DNA from: an uncultured Clostridium sp.
Lineage (GTDB): Bacteria; Bacillota; Clostridia; Lachnospirales; Lachnospiraceae
NCBI GenBank assembly: GCA_945917985.1
Contig: CAMEIH010000020.1
Coordinates: 1-42,927, forward strand
Reading direction: 5' to 3'
Length of the DNA stretch: 42,927 nt
In this document: positions 16,905 to 26,045 of the stretch, in pieces
Layout of the letters: every line of letters begins with the position of its first letter
Position numbering within the stretch: position 1 is the first letter of the stretch
Notes under the pieces: generated by a model
What the model saw: only the letters and a program-made list of their open reading frames with translations
Database searches by the model: none
Told to the model about the DNA's origin: nothing
Made by a program: the position numbers and the translations under genes

Positions 16905-17804
16905 ATGTATTTTAAACCAAGGGAAGTAGTTGAAACCTATCGTAATGGATGTCAGGCAAAAGCGCACACTCCTATTCCCCATCTGATGATAAAAAGTATT
17001 TTTGCAGGCGTGATGATCGGTATGGGAGCAGCAGGAAGCAGTGTGGCGGCGCATGCGATTACCAATGTGGGGCTTGCAAGACTTGTAGCTTCATTTGTGT
17101 TCCCCGTAGGACTCATGATGGTGATTCTCATGGGAGCAGAATTGTTCACAGGAGATTGTCTGATGATTGTAGGACTTCCTGAAGGAGATATTACACCTGC
17201 TGAATTGGTGAAAACTTTGATTTTTGTCTGGTTCGGCAATTTGGTCGGCGGTGTCCTCTTGTCCCTGTTGATTGTGGGAAGTGGTCAGCTGGATTACTCC
17301 GCAGGATTGCTTGGCGCATATACAATTAAGGTGGCTCTTGCAAAAGCTACCATTACTCCTGCTAAAGCAATCACATCCGGAATATTATGTAACATTCTGG
17401 TTTGCTTTGCTGTTTTGATGACCATGTGTGCAAAAGATGTAACTGGTAAACTCCTGTCATCTTTCTTTGTAATTATGCTGTTTGTCACATCCGGTTTTGA
17501 ACATTGCGTAGCCAATATGTATTACATTACAGCAGGTATTCTGGCTAAGATGAATGCTTCCTATGCCGCATGTGCTGCAGAAGCATATGGCATTACGGGC
17601 GATCAGCTCACAGCCTTAAACTGGAAAACCATGATGGTGAATAATCTGCTTCCTGTAACAATCGGTAATATTATCGGTGGAGCATGTTGTGTGGGCTTAC
17701 CACTTTATTATATCAACAAAGAATACGTGAAAAAGAAAAAGGCAAAGGAGGTTGTTGCAAAAGATGAATATGGTAGTGACTACAGTTATGGCTTTACTCA
17801 CTGA
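16905..17804 (+). CDS. Formate/nitrite transporter (FNT family channel)
   Basis: The 299-residue inner-membrane protein has six hydrophobic helices and the FNT signatures GMGAAGSS (first re-entrant region) and AELFTGDCLMI, the pentameric FocA/NirC/HSC fold that passes formate, nitrite or hydrosulfide. In a fermentative Clostridium, formate export or import is the likely role. The specificity cannot be read from sequence by eye. Its last codons carry an AAAGGAGG that appears to serve a small overlapping membrane peptide gene. Confidence 0.92.
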   Translation: MYFKPREVVETYRNGCQAKAHTPIPHLMIKSIFAGVMIGMGAAGSSVAAHAITNVGLARLVASFVFPVGLMMVILMGAELFTGDCLMIVGLPEGDITPAELVKTLIFVWFGNLVGGVLLSLLIVGSGQLDYSAGLLGAYTIKVALAKATITPAKAITSGILCNILVCFAVLMTMCAKDVTGKLLSSFFVIMLFVTSGFEHCVANMYYITAGILAKMNASYAACAAEAYGITGDQLTALNWKTMMVNNLLPVTIGNIIGGACCVGLPLYYINKEYVKKKKAKEVVAKDEYGSDYSYGFTH

Positions 17805-17868
17805 ATTGGCAGGTGTTGCTGTTGTGGCAGGCATCCTGGGGATTTATTGGAAAGCAATGAAGAAATAA
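17764..17868 (+). CDS. Small single-helix membrane peptide overlapping the FNT gene
   Basis: A 34-codon frame starts at ATG 17764 (or 17770) inside the 3' end of the FNT gene, in another frame, and ends at TAA 17866. A strong AAAGGAGG site lies 12 bases upstream. The product is mostly one hydrophobic helix (TELAGVAVVAGILGIYW) with a short basic tail (KAMKK), giving an inside-positive topology. It is followed by a terminator, so it is the last gene of the FNT transcript. I know of no described family; it could be a channel-associated microprotein or a chance frame. Confidence 0.5.
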   Translation: MNMVVTTVMALLTELAGVAVVAGILGIYWKAMKK

Positions 17869-17901
17869 TTACATATTGAATGTATATTGTATTGTAAATA
17901 A

Positions 17902-17936
17902 GAAACGAGTCCTCCTTTTTAGGACTCGTTTCTTTT
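17902..17936. terminator. Bidirectional terminator between FNT operon and GH9 gene
   Basis: A perfect 12-bp stem (GAAACGAGTCCT, loop CCTTTTT, AGGACTCGTTTC) has a T-rich tail on the plus strand and an A-rich run on the other side. It lies between two convergent genes and can stop both. Confidence 0.9.
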
Positions 17937-17940
17937 ATCT

Positions 17941-20484
17941 TTAATTATTTTGTAGTAGCTGTTTCGCAGCCAGCACCAGGAACATATAACAGGAGGAGCC
18001 TCCACCCACAATATATTCACCCTGTTGCCAGAGGAAAGGAAATTCCAGAAGCTCAGGGAAATCGGGACGGATCAGTGCCGTACCGGAAACTACGCCGCCC
18101 GGAATATAGGACCAGTCTGCACGGTTTGCCCCGTAGGCGGCAGTTGCCGATTTGGCACCCACGCCGGAAGCAAAGGATGCGGTATTGGAACCGGGATGAC
18201 ATCCCAAAACAAAGTTGAGGGCATGGAAGATGAGATCCGGCTCAAAGATATCGGGAAAGGCCTGATGCAGGAAGTAATATTCAAAGCCCAGTCTCTGAAT
18301 TGCCCAGCCTGCACCCCAGATATATGGGCGGTAAGGGATACCGTAAGGGGTTTCCTTGCTTTGCTCATCCAGTCGTTTTTTCAGAACAATCATGGCCCCG
18401 CGTATGGTTTCGGTAAACGTTTCATCATTTATCTTATCTATAGCCCGGCTGATGATCCATCCTAGATTCTCTATATGTGCAACAATAAAATCTGTTTCTG
18501 AGAGTAAAAACGCCTTATATTTGTCCTCTCCGGTGGTCAGATACAGTTCAACAGCTGCCTGAATCTTGGGACCTCTGGCATCCTCGTCCGGCTGATAAAG
18601 CTCATCAAAGCTTCCGGTGTCAATATCCTTGGTGTTGCCGGTTCCGTCAACAGTTTCGTAGAGGGAGACGGCAATCTCAAGAGCCTGTTGGCTTAGCGTA
18701 TCGTTGAAGTCCTTCAATGATCTGGAAGCGGCAGCAAGATGAGCGGCTACCAGCAATTCTCTGGGAGGATTATCCTCTGTAAATACCCATCTGTCATCCT
18801 CGTCGCCGGGAATGCCGTTTGTCATGGCGGCGGCATCTCCAAGGAGTACATACTGGCGCAGATCACCGGCGATAATGCCGCGATACAATCTGCCTAAGGA
18901 ATGGTATCCGGAGATAATGGACAAAGCGCCGTGTTCGATCTGCTGTAATATATCATTTTTCCCATCCGGCTGATGAATCTCCGTAACCTTTGTTTTCTGG
19001 TCTATGGTTGTCACATCATAATCTACATGAAAGGCTTCATAAGCCAAAGTCAGGATATAGATCTCCTCTGATTGTGTTTCTACGCGAAGATCAAAGTCAC
19101 CGGCATCGTGCCAGCCGCCTACATTGAGCCCGGGCACATGCTCGCCCGGCTGATATTTTGTTAAGGTAGAGGGCCCTTGAACATATCCGTCAAAATGATT
19201 AAAGTTTACCGGTGCCATGCGGGCATCGTCATTGTGGCAAAGACCGTGCCAGACACGATACTTCTCGTTGATTCTCATATGACACATCTGTATGGGAAGA
19301 AAATATTCCAGTACCGGCTGCCATACACCCCGGTCATATATGTCACAGGCAATTCTGAAGATACAGGACTTGGAATTTCCGTAGCATATCTGATAGAGGC
19401 TTTCTTCCTCGATATCCGTAAAATCAAACCTAAGATAATTGTAACGAAGGAACTGTCCCCATTTCTCCCCTTTCAGGCGGCGGACCGGTTCTTCCCCTTT
19501 CTCTGTAATTTTATAAAGAATGGCATCTTCAAACACTGTTTCCCGTTTGTCCAGCTCCACGATGGCGATCTTGGAAGCTTTTGGATGATAGCCTACCTGG
19601 GAAACCTGGACAACAGGGGAATACATCCATTCCTCCACAACGTTTGGTATAATCACCCAGCTGATTGCATTTTTCGTGGCACCGGCAGGGATTTCGCTGC
19701 TGACCACAAACCAGCCGTTATTGTGGTTCATACGTCCGTCATAAAGCTTTAATGAAGAACCGCTGCTTTCAATGGTGAGCCGCTTATAGGGATCGTCAGG
19801 GCAGATGGTAAAACGCTTTCCCTCTGCATAAGGAGCAGCAATGATATCGTCGGCGATGATAGGATTATAGCCGTGGTTATCGCCGGACAGGCGCTTTTTG
19901 TCGGCTGTGAGTCCTTCTGATCTGAATTCTCCCGCATTCGAATAGTTGGAGGGCACGGACAGGGTGGGGCCGTTTGCCTGCCTTGGGAAAATTCCCTGCT
20001 TGCCATCCATGATCCAGGGCTTTCCGAACAGTGCACCCGGGAATAATTCCATATTGAAACACAGTTTTCCCACATATTTCTCGGGAATCGGTTGATCCAG
20101 AGAGACCGTGACTGCGACAGAATTCCCCTGCCCGGTTACGGAAACCTCATAATTAAATTCAAGATCCGGATAAATCATGGGGTTAAACCCTTTTAAATGG
20201 GCTTCGTAATCGGGGTATCCGAGCTTTGTGGTAATCATATTTTTCGCTTCATCTAATATTCTTTCCTGCTGCTTCGGTACCGGCTGCCACTGTCCCGGAG
20301 TCTGTTCAAAGCGGATATCGCCGTTGGTCGCGATACGGCTGCCGTGCATGATGATGCTGACACCGGACTGATGACCTACCGGATAGATGTCATCAAAGGC
20401 CATCACATCAACACCGTTATTGCGAAAATAACCGGTATCTGAATCCAATATAAAACCATGCTGATGTTTATCTGAATTGTTCAT
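17941..20484 (-). CDS. Glycoside hydrolase family 9 protein, cytoplasmic
   Basis: This 847-residue protein has a long N-terminal region, an Ig-like CelD-N domain at about residues 295-395 (VVQVSQVGYHPKAS start), then a GH9 (alpha/alpha)6 barrel. The catalytic base pair is in GGWHDAGDFDL (D460 and D463) and the general acid in QQGEY (E823); AYGANRADWSYIPGG is also GH9-like. There is no signal peptide, so it acts inside the cell on imported short beta-glucans or glucosaminides, like the intracellular exo-acting GH9 enzymes, not as a secreted cellulase. ATG 20484 follows GGGAGGG by five bases; an in-frame ATG nine codons upstream is less likely. Confidence 0.88.
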   Translation of the reverse strand: MNNSDKHQHGFILDSDTGYFRNNGVDVMAFDDIYPVGHQSGVSIIMHGSRIATNGDIRFEQTPGQWQPVPKQQERILDEAKNMITTKLGYPDYEAHLKGFNPMIYPDLEFNYEVSVTGQGNSVAVTVSLDQPIPEKYVGKLCFNMELFPGALFGKPWIMDGKQGIFPRQANGPTLSVPSNYSNAGEFRSEGLTADKKRLSGDNHGYNPIIADDIIAAPYAEGKRFTICPDDPYKRLTIESSGSSLKLYDGRMNHNNGWFVVSSEIPAGATKNAISWVIIPNVVEEWMYSPVVQVSQVGYHPKASKIAIVELDKRETVFEDAILYKITEKGEEPVRRLKGEKWGQFLRYNYLRFDFTDIEEESLYQICYGNSKSCIFRIACDIYDRGVWQPVLEYFLPIQMCHMRINEKYRVWHGLCHNDDARMAPVNFNHFDGYVQGPSTLTKYQPGEHVPGLNVGGWHDAGDFDLRVETQSEEIYILTLAYEAFHVDYDVTTIDQKTKVTEIHQPDGKNDILQQIEHGALSIISGYHSLGRLYRGIIAGDLRQYVLLGDAAAMTNGIPGDEDDRWVFTEDNPPRELLVAAHLAAASRSLKDFNDTLSQQALEIAVSLYETVDGTGNTKDIDTGSFDELYQPDEDARGPKIQAAVELYLTTGEDKYKAFLLSETDFIVAHIENLGWIISRAIDKINDETFTETIRGAMIVLKKRLDEQSKETPYGIPYRPYIWGAGWAIQRLGFEYYFLHQAFPDIFEPDLIFHALNFVLGCHPGSNTASFASGVGAKSATAAYGANRADWSYIPGGVVSGTALIRPDFPELLEFPFLWQQGEYIVGGGSSCYMFLVLAAKQLLQNN

Positions 20485-20597
20485 GTTAACCCTCCCGTTT
20501 TTGTATCTCATATTGACTATATGATATAAGAAAACGGGTAGAGATGATAGAAAGAATCTCTTTCATAATTGTCAATTTGACTCTTTTAAGCGGAAGC

Positions 20598-21545
20598 TTA
20601 AATTAAACTCAGGGACTTTAAAAGATACAGCCAGAATGTCAGGGTGACAGAACTTAAGAAAGTAGTGGCAACGACTACGCTGGAGGTCAGGATCCCCGGA
20701 TGTTTCATGTTTTTGGCCATGATATAGCAGCTGACAGTGGTAGGGGAACCCAGCATCACAAGGAGAGCTACCATTTTTTCATCGCGAAAACCGAGAAGAG
20801 CTGCCACCGGAAGAAAAAGAGCAGGCCACAGCATTAACTTTACAAAGGAGCAGACAAGCGTTGGTTTGATTTCGGCCAGCGCTTTTTTACCCTCGAAACC
20901 GGCACCGAGGCCGATCAGGGCAAGCGGGGTTGCCAGTACCGCAATGTTATTGACCGTCTTTGAGATAATGGCAGGAAAATGAACCTGAAATAAGGAGGCG
21001 AGCATGCCTGCCGCAATGCCGATGATAATAGGATTGGTGAGGATTCCTTTGACGGATTTCTTTAAGGCAACAGGACGGAGTCCTTCCGATTCGGGACCGG
21101 TAAAGGAGAGGATCAAAACTGCCGCTATGTTGTAAAGAGGAACGGTTCCGATGATCATAAGGGGTGCCATGCCGGAATCGCCATAAATGTTTTGGATGAA
21201 CGCAATGCCGAGGACGGCTGCACTGCTTCGGTAGGAAGCCTGTACAAATTCTCCCACCTGGTCCTTTTTATGGTACACTTTTGATGTTATAATCCAGGTA
21301 AAGGCAATACAGAAAAGGGTTACAAGGAAGCAGAACATGACATATTTCCCGTCCCATACGTCAAGAAAGTCTGAGCCTGCGATATCGCGGAACAGAAGAA
21401 CGGGGAGAGTGATCTTAAAATTAAAGGAATTTAAGGTATTAACAAAGGATTCATCCAGAAATTTCAAATTCTTCAGGATATATCCGATGACCATCACAAG
21501 AAAGATCGGTATTGTTGCATTGAGACTGAAAATCAGATTTTCCAT
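20598..21545 (-). CDS. AEC family transporter
   Basis: A 315-residue permease with about ten hydrophobic segments. The first helix pair (IPIFLVMVIGYILKNL) and MLGSPTTVSCYIMAKNM in the second half are AEC features. It lies upstream of the GH9 gene on the same strand with a gap of about 110 bases. It is not a close copy of the AEC gene at 11.1 kb, so it is not a recent duplication. Substrate is likely an organic acid; a link to the GH9 enzyme is only positional. Confidence 0.85.
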   Translation of the reverse strand: MENLIFSLNATIPIFLVMVIGYILKNLKFLDESFVNTLNSFNFKITLPVLLFRDIAGSDFLDVWDGKYVMFCFLVTLFCIAFTWIITSKVYHKKDQVGEFVQASYRSSAAVLGIAFIQNIYGDSGMAPLMIIGTVPLYNIAAVLILSFTGPESEGLRPVALKKSVKGILTNPIIIGIAAGMLASLFQVHFPAIISKTVNNIAVLATPLALIGLGAGFEGKKALAEIKPTLVCSFVKLMLWPALFLPVAALLGFRDEKMVALLVMLGSPTTVSCYIMAKNMKHPGILTSSVVVATTFLSSVTLTFWLYLLKSLSLI

Positions 21546-21700
21546 AATCGCTCCTTTGTAACTGTAACAATAAAAATCAAAGTAAGGTTCTCCCTGTAAG
21601 AGAATCTTTACTCATCATAGAAAGGTTTCAGATATTTGTCAAACAGACAATGGAGAAAAGATGGATTGTAGTGTTTGATGAAAGGAAAGGCAGAGGCAAT

Positions 21701-22153
21701 ATGAATGTTACGACACAATTATTGATAGGCGGAATATTTCTGGTACTGCTAATGGTATCAGCGGTGTGGGCTGTAGCTGCAAAACATCGCCGCAGAAGCT
21801 CTGACGCTTTTGAAGATATGGAAGGTCACGAATTTGAATATTTCTGTGCAGAGCTGTTAAAGAGTCACGGTTTTTGTGAGGTGGAGGTGACTAAGGGCAG
21901 CGGTGATTACGGCATTGATATCCTCGGGGAAAAGGATGGAGTGACCTATGCGATTCAGTGTAAGCGCTATGCGGCTCCTGTCGGAGTGAAGGCGGTACAG
22001 GAAGCCTATGCGGGCAGGGATTACTATGACAGAATGGTGGGAGCCGTCATGACCAACCAATACTTTACTACCCCTGCCGTCGAGGCGGCAAAAAAACTGA
22101 AGATTCTTTTGTGGGACGGCGGTTATATCGAAAGCATGATGGAGGAGCGCTAG
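21701..22153 (+). CDS. Membrane-anchored Mrr-like restriction endonuclease fold protein
   Basis: The 150-residue product has one hydrophobic helix at residues 7-27, a basic stop-transfer (KHRRRSS), then a PD-(D/E)xK domain of the Mrr catalytic type: GHEFEYFCAELLKSHGF, GSGDYGIDIL with the active-site aspartate, and AIQCKRY with the Q-x-K pair. Mrr cleaves modified DNA; this short TM-linked version is widespread in Firmicutes but its target is unknown. ATG 21701, behind GGCAGAGG, is preferred to an in-frame ATG 51 bases upstream. It stands alone, divergent from the AEC gene and convergent with the metallopeptidase. Confidence 0.8.
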   Translation: MNVTTQLLIGGIFLVLLMVSAVWAVAAKHRRRSSDAFEDMEGHEFEYFCAELLKSHGFCEVEVTKGSGDYGIDILGEKDGVTYAIQCKRYAAPVGVKAVQEAYAGRDYYDRMVGAVMTNQYFTTPAVEAAKKLKILLWDGGYIESMMEER

Positions 22154-24012
22154 GAGATGCTCTTCTGCAGCTGTTCATGTAATCCTGCAAAGTCTGAGGG
22201 ACCGGTTTCCAGGAGAAACTGATGAAAACGATACAGAGTGAAATCATCCTCCCAAAGCAGTTTTGCTTTTTCCCGCAACAGCGTGATCTCCATATATCCC
22301 AGATAGTACTTTAAATAATTAACAGGTTCTTCCGTGATATACTGATAGATTGCCGTGACGGAGGAAGGGTTTGTAATGCCTACGCTTTGCAGGATCTTCT
22401 GTACCTGCTCCGGAGTGGCACCGTCATAGTGGATGGCAATGTCGAGGAGAGAATACAGGCATAAGTGAATGTTACGGTTTAAACGACATGCCTCATAGTA
22501 AGCCACGGCATAGGCGTTGTTTCGCACCTGATCCTCTGCGTAGGAGTAGGAAAGGTCTTCCACATAGTATGCCCACCCTTCCACATAGCCTCCGTAATGG
22601 AGCAGATACCGGATAGGGGAAGCGTCATTTTGACGCAGATAAAGCTGACTGTAGACGGTCTGATACAGATGACCGGGATAGCCTTCGTGGGCAAGGGTGG
22701 TATACAGAGTAAGACGGTCAGTGGCATTTTTACCGTTGATGTAGATAATATTATTTTGCATGTCATCGATAGGCGGTGTCAGATAATAGGCAGGACTGCA
22801 ATAATCTCTCATGGAAGGAGAAACAGATTTGACGGTCACGGAGGGCACAAAATTATCTTCGACTGCCGGAAAAGCCGGAAAATCATCACACATCCGTGTC
22901 TGCAAATCCTGCAGAATGGCGGCAGGATCGTCAATAGAAAGATCCAGGGATGAAGTGATCCCTGCATCTGTAATCTGTGGATATTTGGTAACGAGCGCAA
23001 GGAGTGCATTGTAATTTTCCTGAAAATCATCAAAAAGCAGTCGTTTGATTTCTGAAATCGGGCGGTCGCTTCCTGTCACCGATGCAAGAAGATATTCATA
23101 ATATTCCCGACCTTCCGGGAAGTAGTACAGACCATAGGGATTGTTACCTGCATCCTTGAGAACAGTAAAGGTATCTGCTATCTGTTCATAAGCGGGAGCC
23201 ATGACGGTAGTCAGAAGCCGGTCGTTTTCCGAAATATACTGATCTGCTTCCTGAGCTGTGAGAATGCCTTCTTCCGTAAGATTGTTGATACGTTCTTCGA
23301 AGGTGCTATGGAGAAAATGAGTCCCGTTCGAAAGATGATCTTTGTCCATAATAGTACTGCAGGCGTCAATTACCTTGTCGGCAGAATAATCTGCCATGAA
23401 CAGACCTGCGTCCGCTTTTTCTGTCTCATACAAAAGAAGCCCGGACAGGTACTCGTCTGTCTGATCAAGTAGGGACAGATAATCTTCGACATCCTGTTTG
23501 CGGCGGAAGGTATAGTCTGCCAAAAGGATAGGAAGACCTGACTGAATACCGGAGTTAGGGGAAAAAGGTTCTGTAAAATAATCAAACTGTTCACCGATAA
23601 GGCGGTGGTTCAGATATCGGGACAGAAGATCATAAGTATAGGAATCCGTTTCGTCCAATTTTTCTTTAGAAATTCTAGATAATGCAGAGAGCGTTTTGAG
23701 AATTTCTTTTTTATCCTCATTTTCTGCCGAGATGTCAGAATCGGTTTCAGAGTGTCTGGATGCGCCGGTATAGCAGGGCAGTACGGCTGTTTCCTCAAAG
23801 CCATAATCTTCGGGATAAGCCAGTGTGTAATGGAGAGTCAGAGTGTTTCCGGAGAGCTCCGAATGAAACAAGTCTTTGGAGAGCAGTGCAAACTGCAGTC
23901 TGTCTTTGAAGAGGAGAAAAAAGCACAGAATTGCGAGAACAACTAACAGCACAGCAGCCACAGGCAGATATTTTTTCTTTTTGGATAATTCTGTGCGTAT
24001 GGACAAATTCAT
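22150..24012 (-). CDS. DUF885 family membrane-anchored metallopeptidase
   Basis: A 620-residue protein with an N-terminal basic stretch and one membrane helix at about residues 17-36, so the rest lies outside the membrane. The zinc site motif HEGYPGH is present in TLAHEGYPGHLYQ, with a downstream glutamate in GWAYYVEDL. This is the DUF885 family of gluzincin-like peptidases. No lipobox is seen; it looks like a signal anchor. Substrates are unknown. Its stop codon overlaps that of the Mrr-like gene in the four-base palindrome CTAG. Confidence 0.85.
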   Translation of the reverse strand: MNLSIRTELSKKKKYLPVAAVLLVVLAILCFFLLFKDRLQFALLSKDLFHSELSGNTLTLHYTLAYPEDYGFEETAVLPCYTGASRHSETDSDISAENEDKKEILKTLSALSRISKEKLDETDSYTYDLLSRYLNHRLIGEQFDYFTEPFSPNSGIQSGLPILLADYTFRRKQDVEDYLSLLDQTDEYLSGLLLYETEKADAGLFMADYSADKVIDACSTIMDKDHLSNGTHFLHSTFEERINNLTEEGILTAQEADQYISENDRLLTTVMAPAYEQIADTFTVLKDAGNNPYGLYYFPEGREYYEYLLASVTGSDRPISEIKRLLFDDFQENYNALLALVTKYPQITDAGITSSLDLSIDDPAAILQDLQTRMCDDFPAFPAVEDNFVPSVTVKSVSPSMRDYCSPAYYLTPPIDDMQNNIIYINGKNATDRLTLYTTLAHEGYPGHLYQTVYSQLYLRQNDASPIRYLLHYGGYVEGWAYYVEDLSYSYAEDQVRNNAYAVAYYEACRLNRNIHLCLYSLLDIAIHYDGATPEQVQKILQSVGITNPSSVTAIYQYITEEPVNYLKYYLGYMEITLLREKAKLLWEDDFTLYRFHQFLLETGPSDFAGLHEQLQKSIS

Positions 24013-24239
24013 TTTCTCCCCAAATGCCTTTTATTGATTATATGAAGTCCGTTCTTTAAAAAGTACTTGTGAGATGAGGCGAATGGAAATATGCAGAACC
24101 TTGCACAGAAAAAAGCAAGAATTAAGAAGGAAATAGCATGATTGTCATATAGACGGGTTATAGGAAATATGCTATTATTTTTATGGATTTAAGAATCGCT
24201 CTTTTCATAAAATAAAATTCTATCAGGATGGAGGTAACC

Positions 24240-25082
24240 ATGAACAATCTGGAACTTAAAAAAGTCGCCAATGAAGTGCGTAAGGGCATTGTAACGGCGG
24301 TACACAGTGCAAAGGCGGGTCATCCGGGCGGATCCCTGTCAGCGGCAGATATTTTTACCTATCTGTATTTTGAAGAAATGAATATCGATCCTAAGGATCC
24401 CAAAATGGAGAACAGAGACCGTTTTGTATTGTCCAAGGGGCATACGGCTCCCGGCCTCTATTCTGCCCTGGCAAACAGAGGGTATTTTCCGGTGGAGGAT
24501 CTGACCACTCTGCGTAAGCTGGGTTCCTATCTGCAGGGACATCCCAGTATGCAGTATATCCCGGGAGTGGATATGTCAAGCGGATCCCTTGGACAGGGTA
24601 TTTCTGCCGCAGTGGGCATGGCACTGGGTGCGAAGATGGATCAGAAGGATATCAGGGTATATACTCTTCTGGGAGACGGTGAGATCCAGGAGGGACAGGT
24701 CTGGGAGGCTGCCATGTTTGCAGGCCACAGAAAACTGGACAACCTGGTAGTGATTGTGGATAATAACGGATTACAGATTGACGGAGCAGTTGATGAGGTA
24801 TGTTCTCCCTATCCTATTGATAAAAAATTTGAAGCTTTCAATTTCCATGTGATCAACATGGATGCCCATGACTTTGACGCGATCAGGGCGGCATTTAAGG
24901 AAGCACGTGAGACAAAGGGCATGCCTACGGCGATCATAGCCCACAGTATCAAGGGAAAAGGCGTTTCCTTCATGGAGGGACAGGCCGGATGGCATGGCAA
25001 GGCGCCCAATGATGAAGAGTATGCTGTTGCTATGGCAGACCTTGAGAAGATCAGTGAAGAATTAAACAGGGAGGAAGCATAA
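24240..25082 (+). CDS. Transketolase, N-terminal subunit
   Basis: This 280-residue subunit carries the thiamine diphosphate-binding domain: GHPGGSLSAADI near the start and GDGEIQEGQVWEAAMFAG through IVDNN, the GDG-NN cofactor motif. With the next gene it makes a two-chain transketolase of the non-oxidative pentose phosphate pathway. ATG 24240 follows GGAGG by five bases, whereas the in-frame ATG 24228 lies before that site. The 227 bases upstream hold no gene and only a weak candidate promoter (TTGTCA at 24142). Confidence 0.93.
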   Translation: MNNLELKKVANEVRKGIVTAVHSAKAGHPGGSLSAADIFTYLYFEEMNIDPKDPKMENRDRFVLSKGHTAPGLYSALANRGYFPVEDLTTLRKLGSYLQGHPSMQYIPGVDMSSGSLGQGISAAVGMALGAKMDQKDIRVYTLLGDGEIQEGQVWEAAMFAGHRKLDNLVVIVDNNGLQIDGAVDEVCSPYPIDKKFEAFNFHVINMDAHDFDAIRAAFKEARETKGMPTAIIAHSIKGKGVSFMEGQAGWHGKAPNDEEYAVAMADLEKISEELNREEA

Positions 25083-26024
25083 ATGGCAGACGTTAAGAAG
25101 ATCGCAACCAGAGAAAGCTACGGCAACGCCCTTGTGGAGCTGGGAGCAGAATATCCGAATCTTGTAGTACTTGACGCCGATCTTGCGGCAGCGACCAAGA
25201 CAGGCGTGTTTAAGAAAGCATTTCCCGACAGACATATCGACTGTGGTATCGCGGAATGCAATATGACAGGTATCGCAGCAGGTCTTGCGACCATGGGAAA
25301 GATTCCTTTTGTGAGCAGCTTTGCCATGTTCGCCGCAGGAAGGGCCTTTGAGCAGGTGAGAAATTCCATCGGCTATCCCCATTTGAATGTAAAGATCGGT
25401 GCAACCCATGCGGGCATTACCGTAGGGGAAGATGGTGCATCCCACCAGTGCAATGAGGACATCGCACTGATGAGAACCATTCCCGGTATGGTGGTTATGT
25501 GTCCTGCTGATGATGTGGAGGCGAAAGCGGCAGTGCGGGCAGCGGTGGAGCATGAAGGTCCCGTTTACCTCCGGTTTGGACGTGCGGCATGTCCTGTGAT
25601 CAATGACAGACCTGACTATAAATTTGAGATCGGCAAGGGAAATGTCGTGAGAGAGGGCAGTGACCTTACGATCGTTGCAACAGGTATCTGTGTCGGCAAT
25701 GCACTGGAAGCGGCAGAAATGCTGGCGGCAGAAGGCATCAGCGCAGAAGTGATTAATATCTGTACCATCAAGCCTCTTGATGAGGAGCTGATCGTGGCAT
25801 CTGCCAAAAAGACGGGTAAGGTAGTTACCGCCGAAGAGCACTCTGTAATCGGAGGGCTTGGCAGTGCCGTTTGTGATGCTCTCTGCAAGTCATATCCGGT
25901 ACCTGTTAAGAAGATAGGCATGCAGGATAAATTCGGCGAATCCGGTTCTGCATCAGCTCTTCTTGAAAAGTACAAACTGGATGGCAAGGGAATCTATGAG
26001 CAGATAAAGGACTTTTTAAAATAA
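25083..26024 (+). CDS. Transketolase, C-terminal subunit
   Basis: The 313-residue partner has the pyrimidine-binding domain (residues 1-165, with DADLAAATKTG and ECNMTGIAAGLA containing the catalytic glutamate) and the transketolase C-terminal domain (about 185-305). It starts on the base after the stop of the N-terminal subunit, with AGGGAGGAA as ribosome site, so the two chains should be made in equal amounts. Confidence 0.93.
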   Translation: MADVKKIATRESYGNALVELGAEYPNLVVLDADLAAATKTGVFKKAFPDRHIDCGIAECNMTGIAAGLATMGKIPFVSSFAMFAAGRAFEQVRNSIGYPHLNVKIGATHAGITVGEDGASHQCNEDIALMRTIPGMVVMCPADDVEAKAAVRAAVEHEGPVYLRFGRAACPVINDRPDYKFEIGKGNVVREGSDLTIVATGICVGNALEAAEMLAAEGISAEVINICTIKPLDEELIVASAKKTGKVVTAEEHSVIGGLGSAVCDALCKSYPVPVKKIGMQDKFGESGSASALLEKYKLDGKGIYEQIKDFLK

Positions 26025-26045
26025 AAAACTGGAGATTGAATCATT

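Noticed and set aside
19177-19752. A 191-codon open frame on the plus strand inside the GH9 gene
   Set aside because: It is antisense to the GH9 domain with catalytic motifs on the other strand and has no ribosome site.
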